Source of the DNA: Przewalskia tangutica
Lineage: Eukaryota > Streptophyta > Magnoliopsida > Solanales > Solanaceae
Length of the DNA: 64,000 nucleotides
NCBI GenBank assembly: GCA_029844215.1
Contig: CM056724.1
Coordinates: 30,604,446 to 30,668,445 of the forward strand
Direction of reading: 5' to 3'
Numbering within the stretch: position 1 is the first letter of the stretch; the number at the start of each line of letters is the position of its first letter. Both the position numbers and the translations under genes were made by a program. The notes under the pieces are model-generated. The model was given only the letters and a program-made list of their open reading frames with translations. It searched no databases and was not told where the DNA came from. This document shows, one piece after another, positions 34,209 through 44,953 of this stretch.

Positions 34209-37200
34209 TGTCACACCCTTTTTTGACCGCGACATAAATTCAGCGAATCCTGCTAAAATAAAAAGTAAAATTCAAAAAGGTGTTAAATGGTGCTAAAAGT
34301 TCGCGGAGTCGCCACCTAATTATTTTTGGTGAATTAGGACACCTAAATGTTAACTAAGTAAAGTCAACACTAACTCCATTTGGATGGTTTGCTAAACTAT
34401 GTGAGATTCTGGACAAGAGTTCTTTATTAATCTAGAGGGAAGGGGTTAGGCACCCTCTAAGATCCGCTAACTTGCGGTTGTCCGTTCAAACCTAGGTTAT
34501 TATTATGTTAAAGAAAAATGCATGTTATAAAATAGATCTAGCATGTAAAGTGTCTAAAATGATTTTCCTATACGAATGTTAATAAGAGAGTTTATGAGAA
34601 AATGATTTCTTGTGTTATGAATTTAATAGCAAATTATACCCAGCTACGTGAATGGTTATGCAGGTGAAAGTTAAGTGGTTTAATGTAACTTAAACAATGT
34701 ATGGCAAACCTAAAATGATTAACTTAAAGGTAAACAAATCTCTAGTGTCAAACTGCTTTCTAATGGCGACTCAAAGCGTAGCTATTCTAAGTATACTACT
34801 AGTAGTGTAATGTTTAGACAAATAATTTACAACAAATAAATGGGGGAAGAGGGGATCAATAACAATGACTCGAAGGACGATGATATCATCGCATGCGGTT
34901 TGGAATTTCGTATGAGGATATGGATGCACATAGATGTGGGTCTTCATTTGACGAAAGTCGCAATGAGTCTCGCAATGAAACTCTTCATTCGGCTCCGGTG
35001 CATTTCATGTAAAAATATAAGAAAAGATAAGGATTAGTATATGTCCAAATTTTATCCAAAATGAGTAAGCATTTGACATCAGATTTAACACATATAAATT
35101 TATAGGATTAGTATATGTTGTGACCAATTGTGAAGATCAGTAGGTAACCATTATAAACGAAGAGGAAGTCCAATGGGTTTGGCCCAGAACTCGACAGTGT
35201 AGAGGCAAGGGGGAGAAATAGAGGTTCACGGGTCCGGGGGTAAGTAATCAGACAACACAACAAACAGGCCCAGAAGGGATTTCAAACTACAGATTCCTTA
35301 TTATTATTATTTTTTAAAAAAAGTGATGGGACCTGAACTCAGTCAGAACAACTTTCATGATTGGGCCTTAAGGAACAATTAATACAAATAGGCGATTTGA
35401 GGAAAATTAAAGAAAAGACAAGCCCAAAGACACATACAATATGATACACATGCGATATACTGAACATATATGTCTGATATAATGGATATGTGGCTTATAT
35501 ATCTTCACATGCTATTTTAACTCGAGGCATCATGACAAAGTGGGGACAAGTACATGCCACAAGTCCTTAATTTCCGCTCTTAGACACTCATGACTCTGAG
35601 ACTAAGCTTATCCCAACAAAGCGGCATATAATCGACCCTTTAAAGCTCAGATTCGATAGGCAACATAGATGGGATTCTGGAGGCATAAAAATAGTACAAC
35701 CGACACATATAGTTTTCAGCAGATTTCAGATCAAGTGGTGTGTGAGATCTAGAGGCATTGTGCTAGTTATCCTACCTTTAGCCTTTCATGCTTGACCTAT
35801 TCATAACTCAGTTAGACTTTATCTTTCCTTGTTAAGACTAGTAGTAGGTGAGACAACCAAAACAGAAGAGGAAGAAATCACACAATCAGGGCAAACTAGT
35901 TTAGACCAATTATGACTAGGACTGTAGACTGACTGCTGACACTGGACAAGTTATTTAAAAAAAAAAGAAGTTTCACATATCAAAGGGAGAATGGGGTCAT
36001 GGACCATGACTACATACTCTCTTAGTCACTTCCTTTTAAAGTAATACAATTTTAAGTTCAACATTCGTGTATTTCATATCTGATAAACAAGACTCACAAA
36101 TAGACAGTGGTTACATAGGATACATGGGTAGATGCAAATAGTCGTTTACTAGGAACTTGCGACATAGTCTCAACTAATTGTAAACCTAGGAAGGAACTAA
36201 ACTAATTGCAGGTAAGTGTGTTTGTGCCCAAGCAGGAGCCTGACTAAAATTTGAATCTATAAAACAGGTAAGGTAATCATAACATGTGAAAGGTTGTTCT
36301 GCTATGTGACATGGGTGTGGCTTCACAATCAAATCCTTAACAACGTATTATTATATACCAATCCCACAGATTCGAACAATAGCTAATTCATTTAATCATA
36401 TGCACAAGCACACAACGAATGCGAGTATAAGCCCGAACACATTAATTTAGTGCATAAACATCACAAATTTAAGTTAAAATCTGTTATTTTACTCGAAATT
36501 AGGCATTTATGACCAGAAATTAAGCTAATAGTTCACACAACACATAAAACATAAATAAAGACCGAGAGGAAATTCAAGTTTACCTTCTCCGGCAGCGAAC
36601 CGAGGCAACGTATCAAGTCGTCGATCCACTCGGAGATTTGTGCTTATGTGATAAAGAGAGACGAGGTTTTCTATTTTTTCGGATTTGACTGATTCCTAAG
36701 GATTTCTTTCTGAGTTTTAATTTCTCGATGCCCTTTCTCGGTATTTTCTACTGCCTTTGGATTTGTTTTTCTGGTCTTCTCCTCTATGGAAATCGATTAT
36801 AGCTGTTAGACTACTGTCTCTTTGATGCCTACCGATTAAGTTATTAACTGGTGCTAAAAAGCCTCCCCTTGCATGTATAAATCGTTTGATTTATATAGTC
36901 ACCATTTAGGGTTCCAATTTAGGTAAGTATTTATGATTTTTAGGGCTGTTGTAAGGGCGATTTTCGGACTGATTTGGTGCAATTTTATGGGTGATTATGA
37001 TAAAGATTTCGGGTGTTTCCTACCATAATAGGTGCTGATTTTGGACTGATTTTTGGTGTAAGATTTTGGGTAATTTGGAGACGAATTTTGGTTTTTCGAT
37101 TTTGGTAAGTTTGGGTATGATTTTATTGCAGGATTTTTGGATTATGGTAAGTTTGATTTTGGGCCTGTCTTTGGGTGTGTAGATGATGGGGGCGGTGGGT

Positions 37201-37596
37201 TAAGGTCTTAGGGTTGTGGGTTTAGTGAAGAATGTGAGATAAAAGCTTGGGGGGCGTTTGGGCCTCGTTATTGGGCTTTGTCGAATTTAATTTGTTATGA
37301 GCTAGTGTTTTATTTGGGTATTAGTTTAGGAGTTAGTTTTAAGTGTTGGTTTTAGGTGTTAAATTTATTAGTTTTAGCTTGAGTTTTAATTATAAAAATT
37401 GTTTTAAGTATTATGATATTTAAGAAGTGCTTAATGCTCTATATAAATGCGGTGCCATTATTGAATTGTTTATTTATGTGTGTATATGTTTATATATGTG
37501 TGTATTATTATTATTAAGATTATTTTGCGGTGTTTAGAAATTAATTTAATTTATTGATTATTAATTGAAATATAGGGTCAAAATTGTGTGTCAACA
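34209..37596 (-). repeat. Tat/Ogre-derived 5' LTR, intact
   Basis: About 3.39 kb with TG...CA ends. It is co-linear with 17237-18041 plus 27760-30361 and carries a single uninterrupted AGATA at 35024-35028, the pre-insertion site of the Tekay element. No gene is seen. Confidence 0.92.
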
Positions 37597-37832
37597 AAAG
37601 TTATCCACTATGATAATTTGATTGTGTATGCATTCTGGGAAGTTCTTCTCTCCATCCAGAGCGTATCCCACTACACGTAACTTAAAATATACAATTTACA
37701 ATATTCATAATATATTGATTACGTAATCTTCTCTTAGAATTTTATTGTCTCATTCAGAAAGCTACCTTGGTATATTGTGATAATATTAGTGCAGTCTAAC
37801 TTTCTGGTAATCCGATTCAACATCAACACACT

Positions 37833-38021
37833 AAACACATCGAGATGAATATCCACTTTGTTTGCGAAAAGGCAGCTCGTGGATAAGTACGCGTCTTACA
37901 TGTCACTTCTAGGTACCACATTGCAAACATCTTTACTAAGGGTCTTCCCTCGGTTCTATTTGGAGATTTTAAAGACAGTCTCAGCGTACGACGACCGTCC
38001 GCTATGATTGCGGGGGTGTGA
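37833..38021 (+). pseudogene. Ty1/copia RNase H C-terminal fragment
   Basis: The + strand reads KHIEMNIHFVCEKAARG, a stop, then VRVLHVTSRYHIANIFTKGL and PSVLFGDFKDSLSV to a TGA at 38019. The HI(E/D)-HFVREKV and (D/N)IFTKGL motifs are typical of the end of copia polyproteins. It is upstream of the host gene and on the same strand, but is a relic. Confidence 0.85.
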
Positions 38022-38190
38022 AGATATATAATAATATACACGGTATACTATGACATATACACTGGCTTGTGTATACCGTGTATATCACGGAAACCCAAGA
38101 CAATTGGAAAATCGTGATATACATGGTATACCAACCGTGTATATCTCTATTTTGGTAATAGGTTATTTGTATTTAATTAACATTGTACAC
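38019..38190 (+). repeat. Copia 3' LTR start, truncated
   Basis: A purine run GCGGGGGTG is followed at 38019 by TGAAGATATATAATAATATA, a polypurine tract and LTR start. Repeated GTGTATA/TATACAC words form short inverted repeats (about 38038-38135). The far end is not recognisable. Confidence 0.6.
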
Positions 38191-38493
38191 TTACCATAAT
38201 TATAGAATTTTTGTACAAATAGAATATAATTTTGAAAGTAGAATATGAATATAATTTTCTATATTATAAATATGATAAATTGTATATATACTCATTCATT
38301 AATGAAAATAATCAAAATATTATTTTTTTCCAGAAAACCGTGCAACTTTATGACCTTCAGCCATGTGGGATTTGACTATATTTTGTACAACTACCTCAGT
38401 GGCTTTGAAAGTCCAGAAAATAAGGTTCATGTAAGCAAAGCCCAACATATAATTCAGCCCAGATAACCATTACTTGCACTAAAATTCTGAAAA

Positions 38494-38500
38494 TATAAAA
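38494..38500 (+). promoter_or_regulatory. Possible TATA box of the FTSHI3-like gene
   Basis: TATAAAA occurs 235 bases upstream of the chosen start codon in otherwise AT-rich sequence. No transcript start is known, so this is only a candidate. Confidence 0.3.
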
Positions 38501-38664
38501 AAGATCCCACATTTTGGTTCACCTTACCCCTCTCATCCTCTAGTTACACTGTGCAAAAATAATTTTCTATAAACCCAAAATCTACTCTTATCTTCCCTCT
38601 CAAAAGTTGTTGTACACTTTAATACCAAAATAGTCAAAACCAGGTATATTTGTTCATATTGTTA

Positions 38665-38729
38665 ATGAAAACATAAATCTTTAGTGTTGGGTTCCAAGTT
38701 TCATGGAGCAACTCATGTGCATATTGTAG
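38665..38729 (+). promoter_or_regulatory. Two upstream ORFs before the FTSHI3-like start
   Basis: ATG at 38665 gives a three-codon uORF ending TAA at 38674-38676. ATG at 38703 gives an eight-codon uORF (MEQLMCIL) ending TAG at 38727-38729, five bases before the main ATG. If both are in the transcript they could reduce initiation at the main start. Confidence 0.5.
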
Positions 38730-38734
38730 AAAAA

Positions 38735-39994
38735 ATGGCATCTTTACCACTTGTTTCAAGTGACAGATTATTAATTACTCACAAGAAATGGAAGCCTCAT
38801 ATCGGAAATTCTGAATCTTTAAGGTGTTTCAAGAATCAATCTTGTTCATTATCCAATTCTTGTTTTGCCTCAAATTATGTGCCTTTATTGGGATTGAGTA
38901 ATAGATTTTGTAAATACAAGAAATGGAAGCCCCATATTGGAAATTCTGAATCTTTAAGGTGTTTCAAGAATCAATCTTGTTCATTATCCAATTCTTGTTT
39001 TGCCTCAAATTATGTGCCTTTATTGGGATTGAGTAATAGATTTTGTAAATACAAGAAATGGATGCCCCATAATGGAAATTTTGAATCTTTAAGGTGTTTC
39101 AAGAATCAATCTTGCTCATTATCCAATTCTTGTTTTGGTAAATGTCAATGTAGAGTACTGCTTTGTAGTACTGGGATTAGGTCAATGGTAAATGAGAAGG
39201 GAGATATAAATACCCATTTGAACAAAACGGAAAGTAATGATATTCGTAGGAAGTTTTCGTTGAGATTGAGACCAAGGCTAAGATTATTATCAAGAAGGTT
39301 AAAAAGGGTATCTGTTAAATCTATGTTAAGCGATTTCGGAAAGTTTCTGAGGAAGAATACAAGAAGAGTGACACTGTCAACTTCGATTTCCGTGGTATTG
39401 GGTTTGTGCTATTTGTTTCTACGATTGACAGCAACTACTTCTCCAAAGATTGTTCCATATTCAGACTTGATTACTAGCCTTCAAGGAGGATCAGTAACAA
39501 AGGTTCAATTTGAGGAAGGCACACGACGTATTTACTACAATACAAACTTGTGGAGTCTTAAAAATGCTCAGACAGGCGAAGATAATTCCTTAGTTCCTGC
39601 TGAAAGCATGACAATCATTGAGGAAAGTAAAGATATAGATAGCAATAAAGGTGGAAGGAATGTGTTCAGTAAAATATCAAACGCCCAACGTTCTACTACC
39701 CCTGTATGGGAGTTTAGTACAAGGAAGATTGATCATGATGAAGGATATCTTCTTAGTTTAATGAGGGAAAAGGGAACAGCATATGGTTCAGCGCCGCAAT
39801 CAGCACTTATGTCAATTAGGAGCTTATTAATTACTATGTTATCGTTATGGATTCCTTTGACTCCAATAATGTGGCTTCTCTATCGTCAGCTTTCTGCTGC
39901 CAATAGTCCTGCAAAAAAAAGAAAGCCAAGTAACCAGGTAGTTGGCTTTGATGATGTGGAGGGTGTGGATGCTGCAAAAGTGGAACTTATGGAG
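38735..39994 (+). CDS. FTSHI3: FTSHI3-like exon 1
   Basis: Codes for residues 1-420: transit region, tandem repeat, both membrane segments and the entry to the AAA module (VVGFDDVEGVDAAKVELME). The donor GTAAGC follows GAG at 39995; without splicing the frame would end at 40033. Phase 0. Confidence 0.9.
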
Positions 39995-42900
39995 GTAAGC
40001 AGCCATTATTGTGAACTGCATAGTAACTTTTAATCGGTATTTACGTTTTGAAATTATGGTGATAGTCAGTTTATCGTCTCTCAACTGGCAGACATTTTTC
40101 TTTTCTTTTCCCCTCCTGCACCTCTTAGGGTGGGAGCAGTAGTAGTCCATTGTTTCTTCATTCGATGAGTTGTGATGCATTCAACTGGGTTCATGTATAG
40201 TAGATGCTAATTCAATACTTTGATTCTGAAGATAAAAACACATACTTTTTTCTATCAAGCAAGCATAACATGAGTTTTAGTAGAAAGGGAACTTAGACAT
40301 TTGTGACTATTAGCCTTGAGAATTGCAACATTTAGTTTTTGTGTAAGTGACTTCCCTCAAAAAGAAATGGCTTCCCTCTTTGTTCAACGGAGTATGATTC
40401 TTTATGATCAAGAGTGGTTTAAATTGAATTTGTGTGAAAATTTGAGTACATTCTTTAGTGAAGAGTCGACTGACTTTGTTGGTGCATCTTAACATGGTTA
40501 TACAGGTGTTTTCAGTTTCAGCCATTTCGGGTTAACTAACACAATGAGCTTTGGCAGCTCCTTTCGTCGATTGAACAAGAAATTAAAAGGATCCATGTTT
40601 AACGCTTCCTACATGTTTAAACAACACATGAATTGTTTTCTTCACTTCTCTTGGTAACACCAGTGATATGTTAACAATGTCCAGTGCACTAGAAGTGATT
40701 TGTATCATCTCTATACTCCATGCACAAGTAGCAACAACTCACGAGAATCCTCCTCTCCTTCTCAAGGTTCTGCTGCTGAGATAGCATCACACATCTCTCT
40801 CTCTCTCTCTCTCCCAACCTTTCCTTTGATACTGACTTGTACTTTGCTAGTGATTAAATGAGTAATTTTTATGATGATATTAATACAATAGCCTAATAGT
40901 TTAAGATTGTTGAATTTATTTCCTAAGATGAGTTGTCCACTTGCTCCTCCTTCGATGGAAGGTAAACAGGGTTTTGTGCAGTTCATATGTACAAGCTAGA
41001 AAGGATCCGTCTTATTACACTTAATACCACTTTTATTCCTTATTGGAATGTGACAATTCATTTTCTTGTTTCTAGATAGTGTTGTGCCTGCAAGGAGCTA
41101 TAAACTTCAGTAAACTAGGGGCGAAGTTACCAAGAGGTGTACTGCTTGTAGGTCCACCAGGTACTGGAAAAACCCTACTAGCTCGTGCTGTGGCAGGAGA
41201 AGCAGGAGTACCCTTTTTTTCTGTTTCTGCTAGTGAATTTGTTGAAATGTTTGTTGGAAGAGGAGCAGCTCGCATTAGAGACCTTTTCAGCGTAGCCAGA
41301 AAGAATGCCCCTTCAATAATTTTCATTGATGAACTTGATGCTGTCGGAGGAAGGCGTGGCAGAAGTTTCAATGACGAAAGAGACCAAACTTTGAATCAGG
41401 TAAATGGATACCGAGACCACTGTCACCTCTTTAATGGTGTCAGTTTGTTTATCCAATGGCATCTTGATTGAGTCATAAGTCTACCGATATCCTTTTGCTA
41501 TTTGTGCATCGTTAATTTGTGGATTATTAGTAGTATCATAAGAAAAGCAGTACAACACATCAGCAATTAACCCTTTCTGCTTTGGATTCTAGGTTTAATT
41601 ATTACCTTTAAACCTCTAGTTCATGAAACTTTTTAAAAAATTGAACCTCTGACCCAGGGGTTGATTTAAGAGGTGAGAAGGGTGTAAAAATTACATTGTA
41701 TATATAGGGTAGGTTTTTTGTGTTCATGTACATATATTAACTTTTGAATACCCTAAATAAATGCAAACGGTTAGCTCAAGTGGTCCAGGATGTTCAAAAT
41801 TGTCTCTAGCATCCTAGGTTCGATTCTCAGGGACAACATTAATTTTGATGTTTATTTTATGAATTTTTCAAATTGGGTTTTAATAAATTTGTGAAACTCA
41901 AGAAATTTAGCAAAAACCTCAGATTTGAATTTGAGTGGATAAATCCTTAAAAATTGTAAAAAATCATCTAATAAAACAAGATAAAATTTGTGACCCAGTG
42001 AGCTAATAAAAGGAGATGTCAACAAGTTGAAACTGGAAATTCCTTAGAGTTCCACTACAATTCCTATTTCCGAATTTAATGAATGCTGCACCCCTTGTTA
42101 TCTCCAATAGACTAAAAAATATGGGCACAAAGTTGTCAAAACAAATACTGTTTGCCGAACAAATTGTCTTCTCTTCTAAGGATGCTTCCATTTCACCTTC
42201 CAACTGATGATCCTCCTACCACCTATATTAATAGTATCAAAATTCTGTATGTGACTCAACCACTGTCATTCATCAACCTAGCTATCTATACAACATGGGA
42301 TTCTCTCTTTACACCAACAATATTATTGGAAATTTTTATCTTTCTTGCTGATCTGAAATAATATCCCAGTTCTTTCACCATAAATAATCTAAAACGACAC
42401 AATGATGCTATTCGCGAAGCTATTTTCCTTTTTCTACCAATCTTCTGCAGCCTCCAACCTGCTATGCTTCATTGAGATGTACGAGGATACTAGGGTCCAT
42501 AATTCTGAGGTAAATATGCAATGCAATAGAGGTGGTCTATGTCCTTGCCATACTCCCAGCACATACATCAGCTCACCGCGCAAGTTACCCCCTCTTCCTT
42601 AAGTTTTCACTATTAAAAACCCCGTTCCTCATTGCAACACTACTTTGGTTCTTTGGCATTCTAGATATCCTTCCAGACCGCCACCCTCCTTCTATTAACT
42701 CCTTATAGATAAAACCAGAATTTATTAAATGTTGAGCGATATTTCTATCTTGTATTTAACTCGATTAATTACTCCTTGTGTCCCAAAAATTGTTTTACTT
42801 TAGGTTAATGAGGTCAAACTGATAATTCGTATTCTATTTAGTTCAATTTTATGTTTTATTCATTATTTTCTCGTTTTGGACGGGGTCAAATTGACTAATA

Positions 42901-44571
42901 ACATTGACAAATAATAAAATGATTCTAGCCACATATTATCTACACCTTTTTATGTGCTATTCTTCAATACAAGATATGTCTAATTTACATCAAGGGAAGT
43001 TAGGATGTAGGAGTTCAAACATTGTGCTCTAAATTGATACTTATATTGCACCCAATGATGTGGCCTAGTGGTCAACGAAGTGGATTGAACACCATGAGGT
43101 CTCGGTTCAATTCCCAGCTGAGAAAAAACACTAGGCGATTTCTTCCCATCTTTTCTAGCCTTGGTGGATAGAGGTACATGGTTGGAGTTGGTAGGTATCC
43201 CATGCAATTAGTCGAGGTGCGTGCAAGCTGGCCCGGACACCACGGTTATCAAGATAATAAATTTATACTTACATTTGTTGGTTAAAATATGCACTTTTCC
43301 CTGACAAAATCCTTGTACTTTTCTAGTTGCTTACGGAGATGGATGGCTTTGAATCAGACTTGAATATCATTGTAGTTGCTGCAACAAATAGACCAGAAGC
43401 TCTAGATCCAGCACTATGTCGGCCTGGACGCTTCTCCAGGAAAATCTTAGTGGGGGAACCAGATGAAGATGGGAGGAGAAAGATCTTGGCTGTACACTTA
43501 AGAGGAGTTCCCCTTGAGGAGGACCTGGAGCTTGTCTGTAACCTCATTGCATCTCTTACCCAGGGCTTTGTAGGCGCTGACCTTGCTAACATTGTAAATG
43601 AAGCTGCTTTACTTGCTGCTCGCAGAGGTTAGATTAAGACATATTGCATTGATTTTCACTGTTTCATTTCATTCAGTAGTGCTTAGCCTCTTCATGGTTG
43701 ATGTTGGTAGCTAGCTATTTCATTTATATTGTTGCGAATGTGTAAAATTTTTGTAGCTAAATATGTACTTAGCGCTCTTCCTTCTTAAAAATAAAAAAAA
43801 TAAAAGGAACTAAAAAGGAGGGCCAGAAAGGGAATCATTGTTGTCAGGACTTGTTTGATGAGTATTTAGTTCATCTACTTGCTGCCCCGGGTAGCTACTT
43901 ACGAATGGGAGAATGTGTGATGTCACTTGTCTTGAAGCAAAAAACCATCACAATTATGAATCAAGCGTAGGTTATCACGGTTTTATATTTTTCTGTCTTG
44001 ATACCGAGGAAAATGATGCCGATCTTTGGAATGATTATCCGGTGAAAGCTTGCATAGTTGCATGTCCTTTTATTTTTGCAAATTTTCTCACTTGCCCACC
44101 CCTGCACCAGGGCTCCTAGTTAGCTGGGCTGTAATGTTTCTCTACTACATCCAAACACTTTTTCCTATAAATTTACTTTTATTTCCATTTACTCACTGTA
44201 GAGCTTTATTCTCCTCTGCTTACTAATCTTTTTATGCTCTTTTATGAGATGGTGGAAAATTATGTCTGTTTTTGTACCATCAAAGAAATGATAAGTTCTA
44301 ATTTACAAAACAAGACTGAATAGCTGAAGCCACTGTCGTAACAATATTACATTTTTATTCATGTTTTACAGGGGCTGATTGTGTGTCAAGGGAAGATATA
44401 ATGGAATCCATAGAAAGAGCAAGATTTGGGATTAATGGCAAGCAATACAACCAAAGTGCAATAGGCAAGGAACTGGAGAAACTGTTCCCTTGGGTTCCTT
44501 CTTTCATGAGGAAGAACAGTACAAGAAGTGATGCAATAGAAGGACCTTTGGGGTATCAAACACTCAGCTGA
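38735..44571 (+). CDS. FTSHI3: Probable inactive FtsH-like AAA protein FTSHI3, chloroplastic (four exons)
   Basis: Exons 38735-39994, 41076-41399, 43327-43627 and 44372-44571 join in frame to 694 residues. The Ser/Lys-rich N-terminus suits a plastid transit peptide. Candidate membrane segments lie near residues 211-231 and 360-385. The AAA module has Walker A GPPGTGKT (446-453), Walker B IIFIDELD (501-508) and the arginine-finger region ATNRPEALDPALCRPGRF (547-564). The chain ends about 45 residues after the AAA lid, so the HEXXH zinc-protease domain of active FtsH is absent, as in the FTSHI proteins of the chloroplast envelope. ATG 38735 is chosen for its good context and because the upstream in-frame extension begins with GTG. 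The FTSHI3 assignment is by recognition; another FTSHI member is possible. Confidence 0.9.
38783..39137 (+). repeat. 135-bp in-frame tandem repeat in the FTSHI3-like N-terminus
   Basis: Unit 1 is 38783-38917, unit 2 is 38918-39052 and partial unit 3 is 39053-39137. Units 1 and 2 differ at two visible bases, both synonymous. Each unit encodes 45 residues beginning KKWKPHIGNSESLRCF. The reading frame is kept throughout. Confidence 0.95.
40794..40814 (+). repeat. CT microsatellite in intron 1
   Basis: About ten CT units within intron 1 (39995-41075) of the FTSHI3-like gene. The rest of that intron shows no recognisable feature. Confidence 0.85.
41076..41399 (+). CDS. FTSHI3: FTSHI3-like exon 2
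   Basis: Residues 421-528, with Walker A, the pore region (FVEMFVGRGAARIRDLF) and Walker B. The acceptor TTTCTAG ends at 41075 and the donor GTAAAT starts at 41400. Phase 0 at both ends. Active FtsH usually reads VGVGASRVRDLF here, so VGRGAARIRDLF is altered at several positions. Confidence 0.9.
41645..42010 (+). repeat. Interspersed repeat with tRNA-like promoter boxes in intron 2
   Basis: A box-like TTAGCTCAAGTGG (41771-41783) and a B box-like GGTTCGATTCT (41817-41827) are spaced as in a tRNA, so the unit resembles a SINE or contains one. Flanking phrases (GACCCAGGGGTTGATTTAAG, TTTGTGACCCAGTGAGCTAA) are familiar from solanaceous genomic repeats. Ends and target duplications were not resolved. 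Confidence 0.5.
43048..43264 (+). mobile_element. tRNA-derived SINE (solanaceous TS/SolS type) in intron 2
   Basis: A box TGGCCTAGTGG at 43061-43071 and B box GGTTCAATTCC at 43104-43114, followed by the family body (ACACTAGGCGATTTCTTCCC, GCAAGCTGGCCCGGACACCA) and an A/T-rich tail. Near-identical flanks ATACTTATATT (43037-43047) and ATACTTACATT (43265-43275) are the target duplication. It lies 60 bases before the exon 3 acceptor. Confidence 0.88.
43327..43627 (+). CDS. FTSHI3: FTSHI3-like exon 3
   Basis: Starts at codon 529 (LLTEMDGF) after acceptor TTCTAG and holds the second region of homology with arginines in LCRPGRF, then the AAA lid (GADLANIVNEAALLAARR). It ends after the first base of a Gly codon (phase 1) with donor GTTAGA at 43628. 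An unspliced read would stop almost at once. Confidence 0.9.
44372..44571 (+). CDS. FTSHI3: FTSHI3-like exon 4
   Basis: Starts at 44372 after acceptor TTTTACAG, completing the split Gly codon to give GADCVSREDIMESIERARFG. It ends with PWVPSFMRKNSTRSDAIEGP and TGA at 44569-44571. Active FtsH proteins continue here with about 200 residues of metalloprotease. Confidence 0.9.
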
Positions 44572-44623
44572 TATATATACGCTCTTAACCCTCTTGTTTG
44601 TATAAAGTTGTTTTCCCTACATG

Positions 44624-44725
44624 ATCAAGAGTGTAATGCAATGGAAACTGGTCAGTGATGATTCGTATAGCCGACCTCAACTTGTTTGGGATTGAAATAC
44701 AGTTGTTGTATCAAGAGTGTAATGC
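44624..44725 (+). mobile_element. 5'-truncated SINE tail with 16-bp target duplication
   Basis: ATCAAGAGTGTAATGC occurs at 44624-44639 and 44710-44725. The ~70 bases between end in CCGACCTCAACTTGTTTGGG and AGTTGTTGT, the 3' end typical of a widespread plant SINE family (Au-like). No A or B box remains. The insertion starts 53 bases after the FTSHI3-like stop codon, so it probably lies in the 3' UTR. Confidence 0.82.
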
Positions 44726-44881
44726 GGAAACTTAAAGATGATTTTTTTTTTGCTGTTGTTAACAGAGACTTACTTGGATAAAGATTTTTTATTCTTGTAT
44801 TAATGTCCCTTCTTTCTTCTTTTTTTCGGGTTGGGTGGTGGGGGCAGGGGATGTGTGGGGCTGAGCGTCTGAACCCTCAAC

Positions 44882-44948
44882 CTGGTAACTTCATAAGCGT
44901 CTGGTAACTTCATAAGCGTCTGAACTTCAACCTGGTAACTTCATAATT
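44882..44948 (+). repeat. Short tandem duplication CTGGTAACTTCATAAGCGT
   Basis: A 19-base unit occurs twice in tandem at about 44882-44919, with a third diverged copy near 44932-44948. It looks like a local slippage event with no functional hint. Confidence 0.7.
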
Positions 44949-44953
44949 AGCAC

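Larger units (their letters stand above)
17237..37596 (-). mobile_element. Tat/Ogre-derived LTR element without pol, split by a nested Tekay element
   Basis: Minus-strand element. The 5' LTR is 34209-37596 and the 3' LTR is 17237-18041 plus 27760-30361. The ends are TGTTGACAC...GTGTGACA, typical of Tat/Ogre. The primer-binding site at 34189-34205 (TGACGACTCCACTGGGG) is of the tRNA-Arg type, and a purine tract precedes the 3' LTR. The ~3.85-kb interior has no RT, RNase H or integrase, only a conserved leader, gag scraps and minisatellites. Flanks TAAGT (17232-17236) and AAAGT (37597-37601) are a likely target duplication with one mismatch. Net length without the nested element is about 10.6 kb. 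Confidence 0.82.

Noticed and set aside
38245..38466. 73-residue + strand ORF upstream of the host gene
   Set aside because: AT-rich, no domain, and it lies in the probable promoter region.
38684..38734. Upstream in-frame extension of the FTSHI3-like exon 1
   Set aside because: The extension starts with GTG, not ATG; the first in-frame ATG is 38735, in good context.
39995..40033. Read-through end of exon 1
   Set aside because: Codons after 39994 do not match FtsH, whereas GTAAGC there and the acceptor at 41075 join the family sequence exactly.
41771..41827. Possible tRNA gene from A and B boxes in intron 2
   Set aside because: No cloverleaf or anticodon arm could be drawn; the context fits a SINE-like repeat.
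42750..42935. Possible MITE starting ACTCCTTGTGTCCCAAAAATTG
   Set aside because: The left edge resembles a known MITE terminus, but no matching inverted right end or target duplication was found.
43061..43114. Possible tRNA gene at the second A/B box pair
   Set aside because: It belongs to a SINE with a body, tail and target duplication.
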